From: an uncultured Ignavibacteria bacterium
GTDB taxonomy: Bacteria > Bacteroidota > Ignavibacteria > Kapaibacteriales > UBA2268
Assembly: GCA_903862655.1 (NCBI GenBank)
Contig: CAIOZA010000055.1
Coordinates: 108,334 to 172,333 of the forward strand
Direction of reading: 5' to 3'
Length of the DNA: 64,000 bases
Shown: one piece after another, positions 48,148 through 56,880 of the stretch
How positions within the stretch are numbered: position 1 is the first letter of the stretch
Layout: each line of letters begins with the position of its first letter
Notes under the pieces: model-generated
The model's database searches: none
Told to the model about the DNA's origin: nothing
What the model saw: only the letters and a program-made list of their open reading frames with translations
Program-made: the position numbers and the translations under genes

Positions 48148-50022
48148 ATGAAAGATCTTGCTGCATACAAACTGGCTTATGAACTGTCAGACAGCATTGT
48201 TGCTTTCAATGAAAATGACAGGATTGGTTTTATTGGTTGTGCGATAAATAAGCAACTAGTTACTAATGGTGTTTATTTAGAAGAAATCATTAACAATGGA
48301 CTGTCTTCAGAAGACGGGAAAAAACTTCTTGCTTCAATAAAAAAAGTCCGATTACATCACAAAGCCTTTACTTTTAAATTCAAAGGTATAAATCAGGAAT
48401 TTATTCTATTACCTGCCAGCCTTGAGGATCATAGAAATGTGTTCCTCTCTCTAAAATCACCTTTAGATCATGTAAGCAAGTTAGAAAGTGATTTAAATGA
48501 ATCACTAAAGGAACTTGAATGTCTTTATAACGTTAGCTTAGAACTTCAAACCTCAAAAGATATCTTCGAAGCATTCCAAAAATGCACAGAGCATATTAAG
48601 AAGGGATTTCAATACCCTGAGTATGCATCTGTTGTTATTGATTATAAAGGAAGAATATTTATTAATGATGGTGGTTCTGAGAAACTTATTAAGAATATGC
48701 TTACTGATGAAAGTTACAATGAGAACTTAAAAAAAAGAGGAGAAATCAAAGTAATTTATCACAAAAAAATCCCCTTTTTAAAAGAGGAAATTGAACTACT
48801 TAAAGAAATTTCCAGAAAATTCACTAAAGCAGTTGAAAAAGAAGAAAAAACTAAATTTCTTGAAAAACAAGAAAAGCTGCTTGGTGCCAGGAACAAAAAA
48901 TTATTTGAACTTACTGAAGAATGCAGACAGAGCAGGGAACAATTGCAAACATTCTTCAGAGCAATTACTGATAAAATAGTTGTGATTGATGAGAACTTCA
49001 ATATTATTCTTTCAAATAGGGATGAAATTGGAAATTTTGGTAAGTGCCACAAAATACTCTTCAATGAAGAAATTATTTGTTCTCAATGTCCGGCCGTGAA
49101 AACATTCAAGAATTCTGATGTCGCTTCTACCGATAAAGAATTTGGCAGTCAATACTTTAAGCTAAGATCATATCCAATTCTAAATAATTCAGGGAAAGTT
49201 GATAGGGTTTTAGAAGTATGCCGAAATATAACTCAAGAGAAAAAAATGGAATCGCAATTATTAGAATCATATAAATTTATTTCCTTAGGAAAGTTGGTTG
49301 CCGGAGTAGCTCATGAAATTAACAATCCAAATACTTTTATATTGGGTAATATTAAAATTATTCAGGAAGCTTTAAACGATATTCTGCCGATTCTTGATGA
49401 CGAATTTAAGAAAAATGAAAATCTGAAGATTGCAAGATTGAATTATGAGATTTTTAAAGAAAATATTCCCACACTGATTGATGATATGTATAATGGTTCA
49501 GTTAAAATAAAGAAAATTGTCGAAGAGCTCAGAAATTTTGCAAAGAAAGGTGATGAAACATTATCAGATTATGTTAATATTAACGATATTATTGCTGATT
49601 CGCTTAGATTAGTTAAGAAACAAATAAAGGAAGATATTAAAGTTAAGTTAAATTTACAACAAGATATTCCTGAGTTTATTGGTAACATTTCAAAACTAGA
49701 ACAGGTTATGATTAACCTTGTTGTAAATGCTTCTCAAGCAATTAATAGTATAGAAGGAGAAATTATTATCATCACAGAATTCGATTCGATAGCGAAGAAG
49801 ATTCTTGTCATTGTTCAAGACAATGGCAAAGGAATGGATGAGATGACAAAAAAGAATATTTTCGATCCTTTTTTTACAACAAAAAGAAATGAAGGAGGTA
49901 TCGGTCTAGGACTTTCTATCTCTTATAGGATAATTAAAGATCACAATGGATTGATTGAGGTTGATAGTCATTTAGGAAAAGGGACGAGATTTATAATCAA
50001 AATCCCTGTGAATAAAGAATAA
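48148..50022 (+). CDS. Soluble PAS sensor histidine kinase
   Basis: A 624-residue cytosolic kinase with no membrane segment. The N-terminal 110 residues look PAS-like, followed by a coiled coil (about 110-130) and a GAF-like region (about 130-230) ending in a Lys/Glu-rich coiled coil. A PAS domain (about 265-370) has a Cys motif, CHKILFNEEIICSQCPA. The His domain has LGKLVAGVAHEINNPNTF, and the HATPase domain has QVMINLVVNASQAI, DNGKGM, FDPFFTTKRNEGGIGLGLS and GKGTRF. The gene lies between the receiver-RAM gene and the NtrC-type regulator, 25 bases from the latter, and probably phosphorylates one or both. Confidence 0.93.
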   Translation: MKDLAAYKLAYELSDSIVAFNENDRIGFIGCAINKQLVTNGVYLEEIINNGLSSEDGKKLLASIKKVRLHHKAFTFKFKGINQEFILLPASLEDHRNVFLSLKSPLDHVSKLESDLNESLKELECLYNVSLELQTSKDIFEAFQKCTEHIKKGFQYPEYASVVIDYKGRIFINDGGSEKLIKNMLTDESYNENLKKRGEIKVIYHKKIPFLKEEIELLKEISRKFTKAVEKEEKTKFLEKQEKLLGARNKKLFELTEECRQSREQLQTFFRAITDKIVVIDENFNIILSNRDEIGNFGKCHKILFNEEIICSQCPAVKTFKNSDVASTDKEFGSQYFKLRSYPILNNSGKVDRVLEVCRNITQEKKMESQLLESYKFISLGKLVAGVAHEINNPNTFILGNIKIIQEALNDILPILDDEFKKNENLKIARLNYEIFKENIPTLIDDMYNGSVKIKKIVEELRNFAKKGDETLSDYVNINDIIADSLRLVKKQIKEDIKVKLNLQQDIPEFIGNISKLEQVMINLVVNASQAINSIEGEIIIITEFDSIAKKILVIVQDNGKGMDEMTKKNIFDPFFTTKRNEGGIGLGLSISYRIIKDHNGLIEVDSHLGKGTRFIIKIPVNKE

Positions 50023-50047
50023 ATTCATCAAAATATTATTAAATATT

Positions 50048-51418
50048 ATGGCTCGTATATTAATAATCGATGATAATCAGGCTGTATTGAACTATTTAAA
50101 GATTTTCTTTTTACAGTCCGGTGATCATAAAGTTACTACACTTCAGGACAGTTTGAAAGCTTATGATTTAATTAGTAATGAAGTGTGCGATATCCTGTTG
50201 CTTGATATGGATATGCCCAATGTTACTGGACTGGATATTCTTAAATACATTTCAAAAAATAATATCAATGTCATCACAATTGTAATTACTGGTGTTGAGG
50301 ATATAGATTTAGCAATTTCAGCTATGAAATTAGGCACATGTGATTATCTCCTAAAGCCGATTGATGAAAAAAAATTGCTTCAAACTATTGATAAAGCTTT
50401 GAGTGAGCTCAATATATCTAAACAAATAGTAACGAATAAACCAGTTATTTTTGAGAATTTAAAGTATAAAGAAGTTTTCAAAAAAATTATTACACAAGAT
50501 GTTAATATGTTTAAAATCTTCCATTTTGTGGAGAAGTTTGCTAATACTGATAATAGTGTTTTAATTTGGGGTGAAAGTGGCACAGGGAAAGAGCTTATAG
50601 CCGAAGTCATCCACAAGATAAGCAATCGAAGAGACAAAGAATTCATTGCTGTTAATGCTGGATTATTTGCCAATGAATTATTTAATTCTGAATTCTTTGG
50701 ACATGAAAAGGGTTCTTTTACCGGCGCCATCAAAGATAAAAAGGGGTTTATAGAAGAAGCTAACGGAGGCACATTGTTTCTCGACGAAATTGGTGAGCTC
50801 GATCTGATAATGCAGGTCAAACTATTGAGAGTCCTGCAAGAGCAGGAGTTCTTTAGGTTGGGATCGACAAAAAATATAAAAGTTGATGTCAGGGTTATTG
50901 CTGCTACAAATAAGAATCTTTTTGAAGAAATAAATCGGGGGAATTTTCGGAAAGACTTATTCTTCAGATTAAATATTAATGCGATTGAACTGCCTCCGTT
51001 AAGAAATCGCGGGAATGATGTCGAATATCTGTCAGAACACTTTTTAAATATATTCAACAAGAAATATAATAAGAACATTCAAAAGATTTCAAATCCTGTA
51101 ATGGATCTTTTGAAAAGTTACACATTTCCGGGTAATGTCCGCGAGTTGATGAATATTATTAATAGTGCAATTATAGTTGAATCAGGCAAAGAGCTTAAAA
51201 AACAGTCATTGCCTCATTACTTCCTTACAAATCAGGATTCTTACCAATCTAATACTCAAGTAGAACTTTTTTCACTGGAAGAAGTCGAGAAACGGCATTT
51301 GAAGAAAATTCTTGAATTTACCAATATGAATAGGACAAAAGCAGCTGAAATTCTTGGTATTTCCAGAGTCAATCTCATAGCCAAAATAAAGAAGTATGGA
51401 CTTGGAATTGAAAAGTAA
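50048..51418 (+). CDS. Sigma-54-dependent NtrC-family response regulator
   Basis: Bacterial enhancer-binding protein (456 residues) with receiver (about 1-120; Asp in ILLLDMDMPNVTG, Thr in VITGVED, Lys in LLKPIDEKK), AAA+ domain (about 145-380) and Fis-type helix-turn-helix (about 410-452; RTKAAEILGISRVNLIAKIKKYG). The AAA+ domain has Walker A GESGTGKE, the sigma-54 contact loop GSFTGA (a known variant of GAFTGA), Walker B GGTLFLDEIGEL and the R-finger region RNRGNDVEYL. It activates sigma-54 promoters, one of which appears to lie before its own cluster. It is cotranscribed with the kinase. Confidence 0.95.
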   Translation: MARILIIDDNQAVLNYLKIFFLQSGDHKVTTLQDSLKAYDLISNEVCDILLLDMDMPNVTGLDILKYISKNNINVITIVITGVEDIDLAISAMKLGTCDYLLKPIDEKKLLQTIDKALSELNISKQIVTNKPVIFENLKYKEVFKKIITQDVNMFKIFHFVEKFANTDNSVLIWGESGTGKELIAEVIHKISNRRDKEFIAVNAGLFANELFNSEFFGHEKGSFTGAIKDKKGFIEEANGGTLFLDEIGELDLIMQVKLLRVLQEQEFFRLGSTKNIKVDVRVIAATNKNLFEEINRGNFRKDLFFRLNINAIELPPLRNRGNDVEYLSEHFLNIFNKKYNKNIQKISNPVMDLLKSYTFPGNVRELMNIINSAIIVESGKELKKQSLPHYFLTNQDSYQSNTQVELFSLEEVEKRHLKKILEFTNMNRTKAAEILGISRVNLIAKIKKYGLGIEK

Positions 51419-51467
51419 ATTAGCTAATCAACAAGAAATATTTAATCAGACATTCTGTTTACTGAAT

Positions 51468-51489
51468 TAATACTAATACTAATACTAAT
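51468..51489 (+). repeat. TAATAC tandem repeat
   Basis: Three full and one partial copy of the hexamer TAATAC. A small microsatellite with no gene in reach; it could vary in copy number. Confidence 0.7.
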
Positions 51490-51627
51490 CTGTTACTTCA
51501 ATCATTTTAAAATTTTAACGTCTCATTTTTATAAGCCCCTAAAATTGAATTATTTTTTATACATCACTTGAAAGCAATTATATCAACCAATATAGATACA
51601 AACAAGCAAGAGAACCAAACAATAGGG

Positions 51628-51750
51628 CAGAAGATCACTCCATTTTTATGGTTCGACAATAATGCCGAGTAGGCAGTGAATTTCTATGCCTCACTCTTCA
51701 AAGTTGCAAACGGACAAACTGCATATAGAGAAGCAAAAGGAAGCCTATGA
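51628..51750 (+). pseudogene. Remnant of a VOC/PhnB-like gene
   Basis: In one frame this reads QKITPFLWFDNNAE, then a TAG stop, then AVNFYASLFKVANG and a further stop at 51748-51750. QKITPFLWFD-x-x-AE-x-AVNFY-x-S-x-F is the start of PhnB-like (3-demethylubiquinone methyltransferase-like, VOC superfamily) proteins. The frame has an internal stop, no start codon and no downstream remainder (family length near 130-160). It is a truncated, decayed copy. The match is from memory of the family. Confidence 0.65.
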
Positions 51751-51885
51751 ATCCTAAAATATTTTTTTAAGAATCAAGTAGCTGAAATTTTAAGGCTTTA
51801 TAAGAAATTATGGAGCCTTTACTTTTTTTGTCTTATTTTTGTAAGTAATAATATTTCAATTCTATTAAATGAAACGGATTAAACA

Positions 51886-53559
51886 ATGGCTGATGAGCAA
51901 AAAATAATATTTTCGATGATTGGGGTTAGCAAGAAATTTCCTCCTCAGAAACAGGTGCTGAAGGATATATATTTATCCTTTTTCTATGGAGCTAAAATCG
52001 GCATAATAGGTCTGAATGGTTCGGGTAAATCAACCTTACTAAAAATTATCTCAGGTGAAGAAAAATCATTTGAAGGTCAGGTAGCATTTTCTCCCGGTTA
52101 TACTATTGGTCATCTGCCTCAAGAACCTCATCTAGACGATGAAATGACTGTAAAAGAGGTTGTTCAGCAGGGAGTTCAGGAAGTCGTTGATCTTTTAAAA
52201 GAGTACGAAGAAGTTAACATGAAATTCTCTGAGCCAATGACCGATGACGAAATGGATAAACTGCTCAAAAGGCAAGGGGATCTGACAGAACATCTCGACA
52301 GACACGATGCATGGGAGCTGGATAATAAACTCGAAAGAGCCATGGATGCTCTGAGATGTCCTGATGAGAATATGCTGATAAAGACTTTATCCGGTGGTGA
52401 AAGAAGAAGAGTCGCTTTGTGTCGATTACTTCTTCAAAATCATGATATACTTTTATTAGATGAACCAACAAACCATTTAGATGCTGAATCAGTATTCTGG
52501 CTTGAGGTTTTCCTTCAAAAATATCCCGGTACCGTTATTGCCGTAACTCATGATAGATACTTCCTTGATAATGTTGCAGGCTGGATACTTGAATTAGATC
52601 GTGGCGAAGGAATCCCTTGGAAAGGAAATTATACTTCATGGTTGGAACAAAAAACAAAGAGATTGGAACTTGAAGAAAAAACAGAAAGCAAAAGAAGAAA
52701 AACCTTGGAACGTGAACTGGAATGGGTCAGAATGTCACCAAAAGGAAGAAATGTTAAAGCAAAAGCAAGACTCACAGCTTATGACAGTATGATGAGCCAG
52801 GATACGAAAGAGAAAGAAGAACGGTTAGAAATATTTATTCCAAATGGACCACGTCTTGGAAATAATGTAGTTGAGGTTTCAAATATATCCAAATCATTCG
52901 GTGATAAAGTATTATTCGAAAATCTGTCATTCAGTCTTCCTCCTGCCGCTATAGTTGGTATTATTGGACCAAATGGTGCCGGTAAGACAACTCTTTTCCG
53001 TATGATAATGGGATTAGAGCAGCCTGATTCTGGAGAATTTAAAATGGGTACTGGCGTCGTTCTTGGTTATGTTGATCAGCAGCACGCATCAATCGATCCC
53101 GAAAAAAATGTATGGGAGGTTGTCTCCGGTGGTTTAGATTTAATCAAATTAGGAGATAAAGAATTTAATTCAAGGGCTTATGTCGCTAGATTTAATTTTA
53201 GTGGAGCTGATCAGCAGAAAAAATGCGGTATTCTTTCCGGTGGTGAAAGAAACAGATTGCATTTGGCTTTAACTTTGAAAGAAAATGCGAATGTTCTATT
53301 GCTTGATGAACCTACAAACGATATTGATGTTAATACACTAAGAGCCTTAGAAGAAGGTCTGGAAAACTTTGCAGGAAGTGCAGTTGTTATATCTCATGAT
53401 AGGTGGTTTCTGGATAGAATAGCTACACATATTTTAGCATTTGAAGGTGATTCTGAAGTCTATTTTTACGAAGGAACATTTTCTGAATATGTTGAAAATT
53501 ACAAGAAGCGTAAGGGTGAATTTACTCCACATAGAATAAAATTTAAAAAGCTGATGTAA
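51886..53559 (+). CDS. ettA: Energy-dependent translational throttle protein EttA (ABC-F)
   Basis: ABC-F ATPase (557 residues, same as the family) that binds the ribosomal E site and gates elongation according to energy state. Two ABC domains: Walker A GLNGSGKST and GPNGAGKTT, signatures LSGGERRR and LSGGERNR, and Walker B DILLLDEPTNHLD and NVLLLDEPTNDID. The EttA-type arm insertion in domain 1 (about 95-135, EVVDLLKEYEEVNMKF) and the P-site interaction linker (about 250-315, rich in Lys/Arg/Glu) are present. No membrane segment. A bidirectional terminator follows. Confidence 0.95.
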   Translation: MADEQKIIFSMIGVSKKFPPQKQVLKDIYLSFFYGAKIGIIGLNGSGKSTLLKIISGEEKSFEGQVAFSPGYTIGHLPQEPHLDDEMTVKEVVQQGVQEVVDLLKEYEEVNMKFSEPMTDDEMDKLLKRQGDLTEHLDRHDAWELDNKLERAMDALRCPDENMLIKTLSGGERRRVALCRLLLQNHDILLLDEPTNHLDAESVFWLEVFLQKYPGTVIAVTHDRYFLDNVAGWILELDRGEGIPWKGNYTSWLEQKTKRLELEEKTESKRRKTLERELEWVRMSPKGRNVKAKARLTAYDSMMSQDTKEKEERLEIFIPNGPRLGNNVVEVSNISKSFGDKVLFENLSFSLPPAAIVGIIGPNGAGKTTLFRMIMGLEQPDSGEFKMGTGVVLGYVDQQHASIDPEKNVWEVVSGGLDLIKLGDKEFNSRAYVARFNFSGADQQKKCGILSGGERNRLHLALTLKENANVLLLDEPTNDIDVNTLRALEEGLENFAGSAVVISHDRWFLDRIATHILAFEGDSEVYFYEGTFSEYVENYKKRKGEFTPHRIKFKKLM

Positions 53560-53585
53560 TCCAATTAGTGAAATCATAAAAAAAT

Positions 53586-53633
53586 GGGCTGTATCAAAAG
53601 TGTAAATAATTTGCTTTTGTGACAGCCCTTTTT
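53586..53633 (+). terminator. Bidirectional terminator
   Basis: Two-part stem: gggctgt (53586-53592) with acagccc (53622-53628), and caaaag (53595-53600) with cttttg (53614-53619). A T-run lies on the plus side, and on the minus strand a T-run interrupted by one base follows. It sits between the convergent ettA and hemerythrin genes and probably serves both. Confidence 0.88.
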
Positions 53634-53645
53634 ATTGCGTTAATG

Positions 53646-54047
53646 CTATTTTTTAGCCGCAAGAAAAGCACCAAGTTGCTGGTCTAAATCCATGATATGC
53701 TTATTGAGCCAATCTTTCAGAAAGTTCATAACTGCGACTGATAAATAATTATTTCCTTTTTGAAATTCAGCATAAGTATCTTCAATTTTCTCCACAAATG
53801 CTTTATGCTGAGCCTTCTGAACCCCAATTCCCGGGTAGTTATTTAATTCCATTGTCTTCTCTTCATCAGCAAAATGTGTTTTGGTATAGCTGATCAATTC
53901 ATTTAAAATTTTTCCCATTTTATCTTTAGCCGTTCCTGTACCCATTGCATCATAGAGTTCATTAATCAGATTAACCAATTTTTTGTGCTGATTGTCAATA
54001 CTCGATTGATTGAGTAACAGTTTATCGTTCCAATCATAAAATGCCAT
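53646..54047 (-). CDS. Bacteriohemerythrin, one ligand altered
   Basis: Oxygen-binding diiron protein of the bacteriohemerythrin family, 133 residues. The start at 54047 (MAFYDWNDK) is preferred over a longer frame because aggag lies seven bases upstream. Iron ligands seen: His21 (IDNQHKKL), His58 and Glu62 (THFADEE), His81 (AQHKAF), His117 and Asp122 (NKHIMDLD). The canonical His-x3-His pair reads Gln77-x3-His81, so one iron His is replaced by Gln. This may change oxygen affinity or metal binding. It converges on ettA across a shared terminator. Confidence 0.9.
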   Translation of the reverse strand: MAFYDWNDKLLLNQSSIDNQHKKLVNLINELYDAMGTGTAKDKMGKILNELISYTKTHFADEEKTMELNNYPGIGVQKAQHKAFVEKIEDTYAEFQKGNNYLSVAVMNFLKDWLNKHIMDLDQQLGAFLAAKK

Positions 54048-54187
54048 AACGACTCCTAAAAAAAATAATATAAAAATGAAATATAGTATCTTTACTAAAT
54101 TATTTTTCGTATAAAGTATCGACAACAATCATTTAAACTTTAATAAATTTGACAAGCAATATCAATTTACAAAACTATGAATACTTT

Positions 54188-54925
54188 TCAGAAATCGTAG
54201 GTTAAAGAACTTCCTATGTAGGTATTATACATGTTTCCCATTTTGTCAATATCGATTGTTCCGGGTTTATTGAAAGGTACAAATGAGCGGGTAGCAAAGA
54301 GTTTTAGTGAAAATTTATTGTAGAATTTATAAGCAGCACCAAGATTGAGAGCAAAGTCCCAACGTTGAATATCATTATACATATTGTAATGCTTTGTGAT
54401 GTCGTCATAAAAACCACCTTCACCAACAACTACATGTATATCGGAGAAATAACTGCCCCCAGCAAGCATTGAAAGCTGACATCCAAAGAACGCATAGCCA
54501 GGTTCAGAGAATTTATATGTCAAATAGACTGGTAAATCAATATAAGTTAATTTCATCAAACCGGAAATATTTGCAGTGTAAAATGTAGGAATGTAACCTA
54601 TTTGTCCGCCGATCGTGGTTTCTACCAAAGTATCCTTCCTTATTTTTCCCGACAAATTTACACCTTTCATTGAGATCATCAGATTTGGTTGAAATTTAAA
54701 ATTATCCGTTAATCTGATCTCAGCAAAAATTCCCAAAAATGGGCTAAATATTGGTGTGCCGGAGAATTCAGGTGTACTCTTGGTTGGCATAGGTCCACCA
54801 TAAAGCAATCCGCCATTGACGCCCCATTTGAAATCTCCTGATTCCATAGCTTTGTTTGTTAATTCGGTACTAAATAACCAACAGGAACAAAAAGAGAAAA
54901 TTATTATTTTTATCAAAATTTTCAT
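54188..54925 (-). CDS. Outer-membrane beta-barrel protein (OMP_b-brl type)
   Basis: A 245-residue exported protein with a signal peptide (to about residue 19), Gly-rich N-terminus (GVNGGLLYGGP) and alternating hydrophobic strands. It ends in SLTYDF (terminal Phe), as in Bam substrates. The look is that of small eight-stranded barrels common in Bacteroidota, without a recognised function. Its ATG overlaps the stop of the T9SS/PCMD-like gene upstream (ATGA), so the two are cotranscribed and may act together at the surface. Confidence 0.8.
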   Translation of the reverse strand: MKILIKIIIFSFCSCWLFSTELTNKAMESGDFKWGVNGGLLYGGPMPTKSTPEFSGTPIFSPFLGIFAEIRLTDNFKFQPNLMISMKGVNLSGKIRKDTLVETTIGGQIGYIPTFYTANISGLMKLTYIDLPVYLTYKFSEPGYAFFGCQLSMLAGGSYFSDIHVVVGEGGFYDDITKHYNMYNDIQRWDFALNLGAAYKFYNKFSLKLFATRSFVPFNKPGTIDIDKMGNMYNTYIGSSLTYDF

Positions 54926-55842
54926 TTAATAAAACTTCCACCTGAAACCAATGTTCCATTGGAAAAAATCTTATACAGATATACTCCGCAAGGTTGTGTA
55001 GAAAAATCAACTTGAGAATCCGATATTTTGAAATCCTTTGTCATAATCAATTTTCCTTCGGAAGAATAAATGCTGATCAATCCATCGTCAAAATAATTAC
55101 TAGTAAGTATTATTGACGATGACAGCTGTGAATATTCTAATTTAATTTTCGATGAGCTGGCTGAAGGAATATCAACCTCTGTACCGTAGTCTAGAATTAG
55201 GTCATCAACAAACATTGAGCTTCCCACCTGAGCGTTCTGAGTCGAACCCATTCCAACGGTTCCGGCACTCGAAACAAATGCTACTTTTATGGTATCAGGA
55301 GTGCTATTAAGATAATACTTGATAGGAATTTCAAATTTTGTCCATTGATTCTGCTCACCTTGCATCACAAGTAAACCTTCTGCAATAGTGTCCTTTTTAT
55401 TCGAGATAGTGTTGTATTTAGTTAAATTTATATAAGCAGAGCAGGAGTCGTTATTTACAGGGATGAATTTATAATATCCTGATAACTTAGCTGGTTTTGA
55501 TGTGAAAGGCATTCCTTCTATAAAACCTGCTGCTTTCTGATTAAAAAATCCGGTGGCTATAATGCCAACAATTTTGAAAGAGCCAAAAGTTTTAGTCGTT
55601 ATCTTTGCAGAATAAGAACCAGAATGCGTATCCGTTGATTTTTCTGTTGTGACAGGTGCTTGTGGTCCCAGTAATCTAAGCTTATTGATTGTACCCCAAA
55701 ATCCACCATCCAAATCATCGAACAGCTTAGAATCATCAGTTTTCCATTCTTCAAAACCTTGATTCGGCAATTGTTGAGAAATCGATTTTAATGAAAACAA
55801 ACAAATCAATACAAGAATTAGCGAAAGTATTTTTTTACTCAT
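54922..55842 (-). CDS. Secreted PCMD-like protein with T9SS tail
   Basis: A 306-residue exported protein (signal peptide to about residue 23). The middle matches the putative carbohydrate metabolism (PCMD, PF13201-like) beta-sandwich type found in Bacteroidota: LPNQGFEEWKTD at the start, STDTHSGSYSAKI, a GYYKFIP strand and SSMFVDDLILDYG. A weaker T9SS-like sorting region ends it (LISIYSSEGKLI ... QPCGVYLYKIF). It overlaps the barrel gene by four bases. Sugar or glycan binding is suggested by the domain name only. Domain assignment is from pattern memory. Confidence 0.72.
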   Translation of the reverse strand: MSKKILSLILVLICLFSLKSISQQLPNQGFEEWKTDDSKLFDDLDGGFWGTINKLRLLGPQAPVTTEKSTDTHSGSYSAKITTKTFGSFKIVGIIATGFFNQKAAGFIEGMPFTSKPAKLSGYYKFIPVNNDSCSAYINLTKYNTISNKKDTIAEGLLVMQGEQNQWTKFEIPIKYYLNSTPDTIKVAFVSSAGTVGMGSTQNAQVGSSMFVDDLILDYGTEVDIPSASSSKIKLEYSQLSSSIILTSNYFDDGLISIYSSEGKLIMTKDFKISDSQVDFSTQPCGVYLYKIFSNGTLVSGGSFIK

Positions 55843-56006
55843 TTATTTCTCCAAACAATTAGTTATAATAATTTTATGATTAAGTATAAATTAATAAAAA
55901 TAAAGTTGTAATAAAAAGATATTAGATGTTTATTCTGAATAAAATTATTTTCCGTATGAAATCGTTTTAGTAAATAATTAATTAATCTAATAATATTGAG
56001 AAGACT

Positions 56007-56720
56007 ATGAAACGATATTTGCTGATTTTTCTGACCATCATTATTACTCCATTCATTAGTTCAGCTCAGATAACATCCATTAAAACAGTTGTTTCATTGA
56101 CCGGTTCTGTCTTATCTGACGTAACCCATAATCCCATATCCTGTGAAATTGAGGCTTATGATGAATCTGGTAAAAGAGTATACAAAGGCAAGAGCAATGC
56201 GGCAGAGAAAGGATATTATTTCATAACTGGTTTAAAACCTGGATCAAAATATACAATCAGTTTTATCGACTTGAATTATTTGAGAAAGAAACAAATCGTT
56301 GAAATTCCTTATTCTGACAAATATGTTGAATTCTCCCGCGATTTTCTTGTAATCCCTAAGTTAAAAGGTTCTGAACTATTGATGCGCATACCACCGTTTG
56401 AGTTTAACAAGACTCGGTTGAGATTTGGCATTGATGATTACCTCAACTCATTCAAGGATCTGGTAAGTTTAAATATTAAAGTATCCCTAGACATAGTGTG
56501 CTATCCTGACGAGGATAAAGATGAAGCCAAAAATTCTACCTTAACAAAAGAACGTTGTAATGCTATGAGGGCATTCCTAATAGCTGCTGGAGCTGATCCA
56601 AACAAACTTGCAATTAAACCAATGAGTAAAACAGATCCAAAGTTTCCTCCGCCGGCACAAAAGCAGGCAAAAGGAAAGCGTTATATTGGGACTACATATC
56701 TAGTAATAACAGGTTGCTGA
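56007..56720 (+). CDS. Exported protein with carboxypeptidase-regulatory-like and OmpA-like domains
   Basis: A 237-residue exported protein with a signal peptide (to about residue 20). Residues about 30-115 form a beta-sandwich like the carboxypeptidase regulatory (CNA-B) type (TGSVLSDVTHNPISCEIEAY, GYYFITGLKPGSKYTI). Residues about 125-235 look like a degenerate OmpA/MotB domain: PPFEFNKTRLRF for the first strand and LTKERCNAMRAFLIAAGADPNKL for the core helix motif. The usual Asp and Arg that bind diaminopimelate are not both clear, so peptidoglycan binding is uncertain. A hairpin lies just after the stop. It is a single-gene unit. Confidence 0.75.
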   Translation: MKRYLLIFLTIIITPFISSAQITSIKTVVSLTGSVLSDVTHNPISCEIEAYDESGKRVYKGKSNAAEKGYYFITGLKPGSKYTISFIDLNYLRKKQIVEIPYSDKYVEFSRDFLVIPKLKGSELLMRIPPFEFNKTRLRFGIDDYLNSFKDLVSLNIKVSLDIVCYPDEDKDEAKNSTLTKERCNAMRAFLIAAGADPNKLAIKPMSKTDPKFPPPAQKQAKGKRYIGTTYLVITGC

Positions 56721-56723
56721 TTG

Positions 56724-56757
56724 TCAATAGAGTAAAAGATCAATTTTACTCTATTGA
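56724..56757 (+). terminator. Hairpin after the OmpA-like gene
   Basis: Perfect 14-bp stem (56724-56737 with 56744-56757), loop gatcaa. AT-rich and without a clean T-run, so a weaker terminator or RNA-stabilising hairpin. Confidence 0.6.
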
Positions 56758-56880
56758 GGGAAGAAGTACCAAATGCTTTGAACAAAATCTTGAAAATAAG
56801 TTGATGAGTACAATGGGTACTGCTACGACTTCTTCAACTGCTATGATCCATAATAAGATAACTTATTATAGGTAAATTTC

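Larger units (their letters stand above)
51419..51885. other. Intergenic region with a gene remnant
   Basis: A 467-base AT-rich gap. It includes a TAATAC tandem repeat (51468-51489) and a short remnant of a VOC/PhnB-like gene (51628-51750); the rest holds nothing I can name. Confidence 0.6.

Noticed and set aside
50380..51078. A 232-codon open frame on the minus strand inside the NtrC-type gene
   Set aside because: Opposite a gene with full catalytic motifs; the translation is low-complexity (Ser/Leu/Phe-rich) as expected of a shadow frame.
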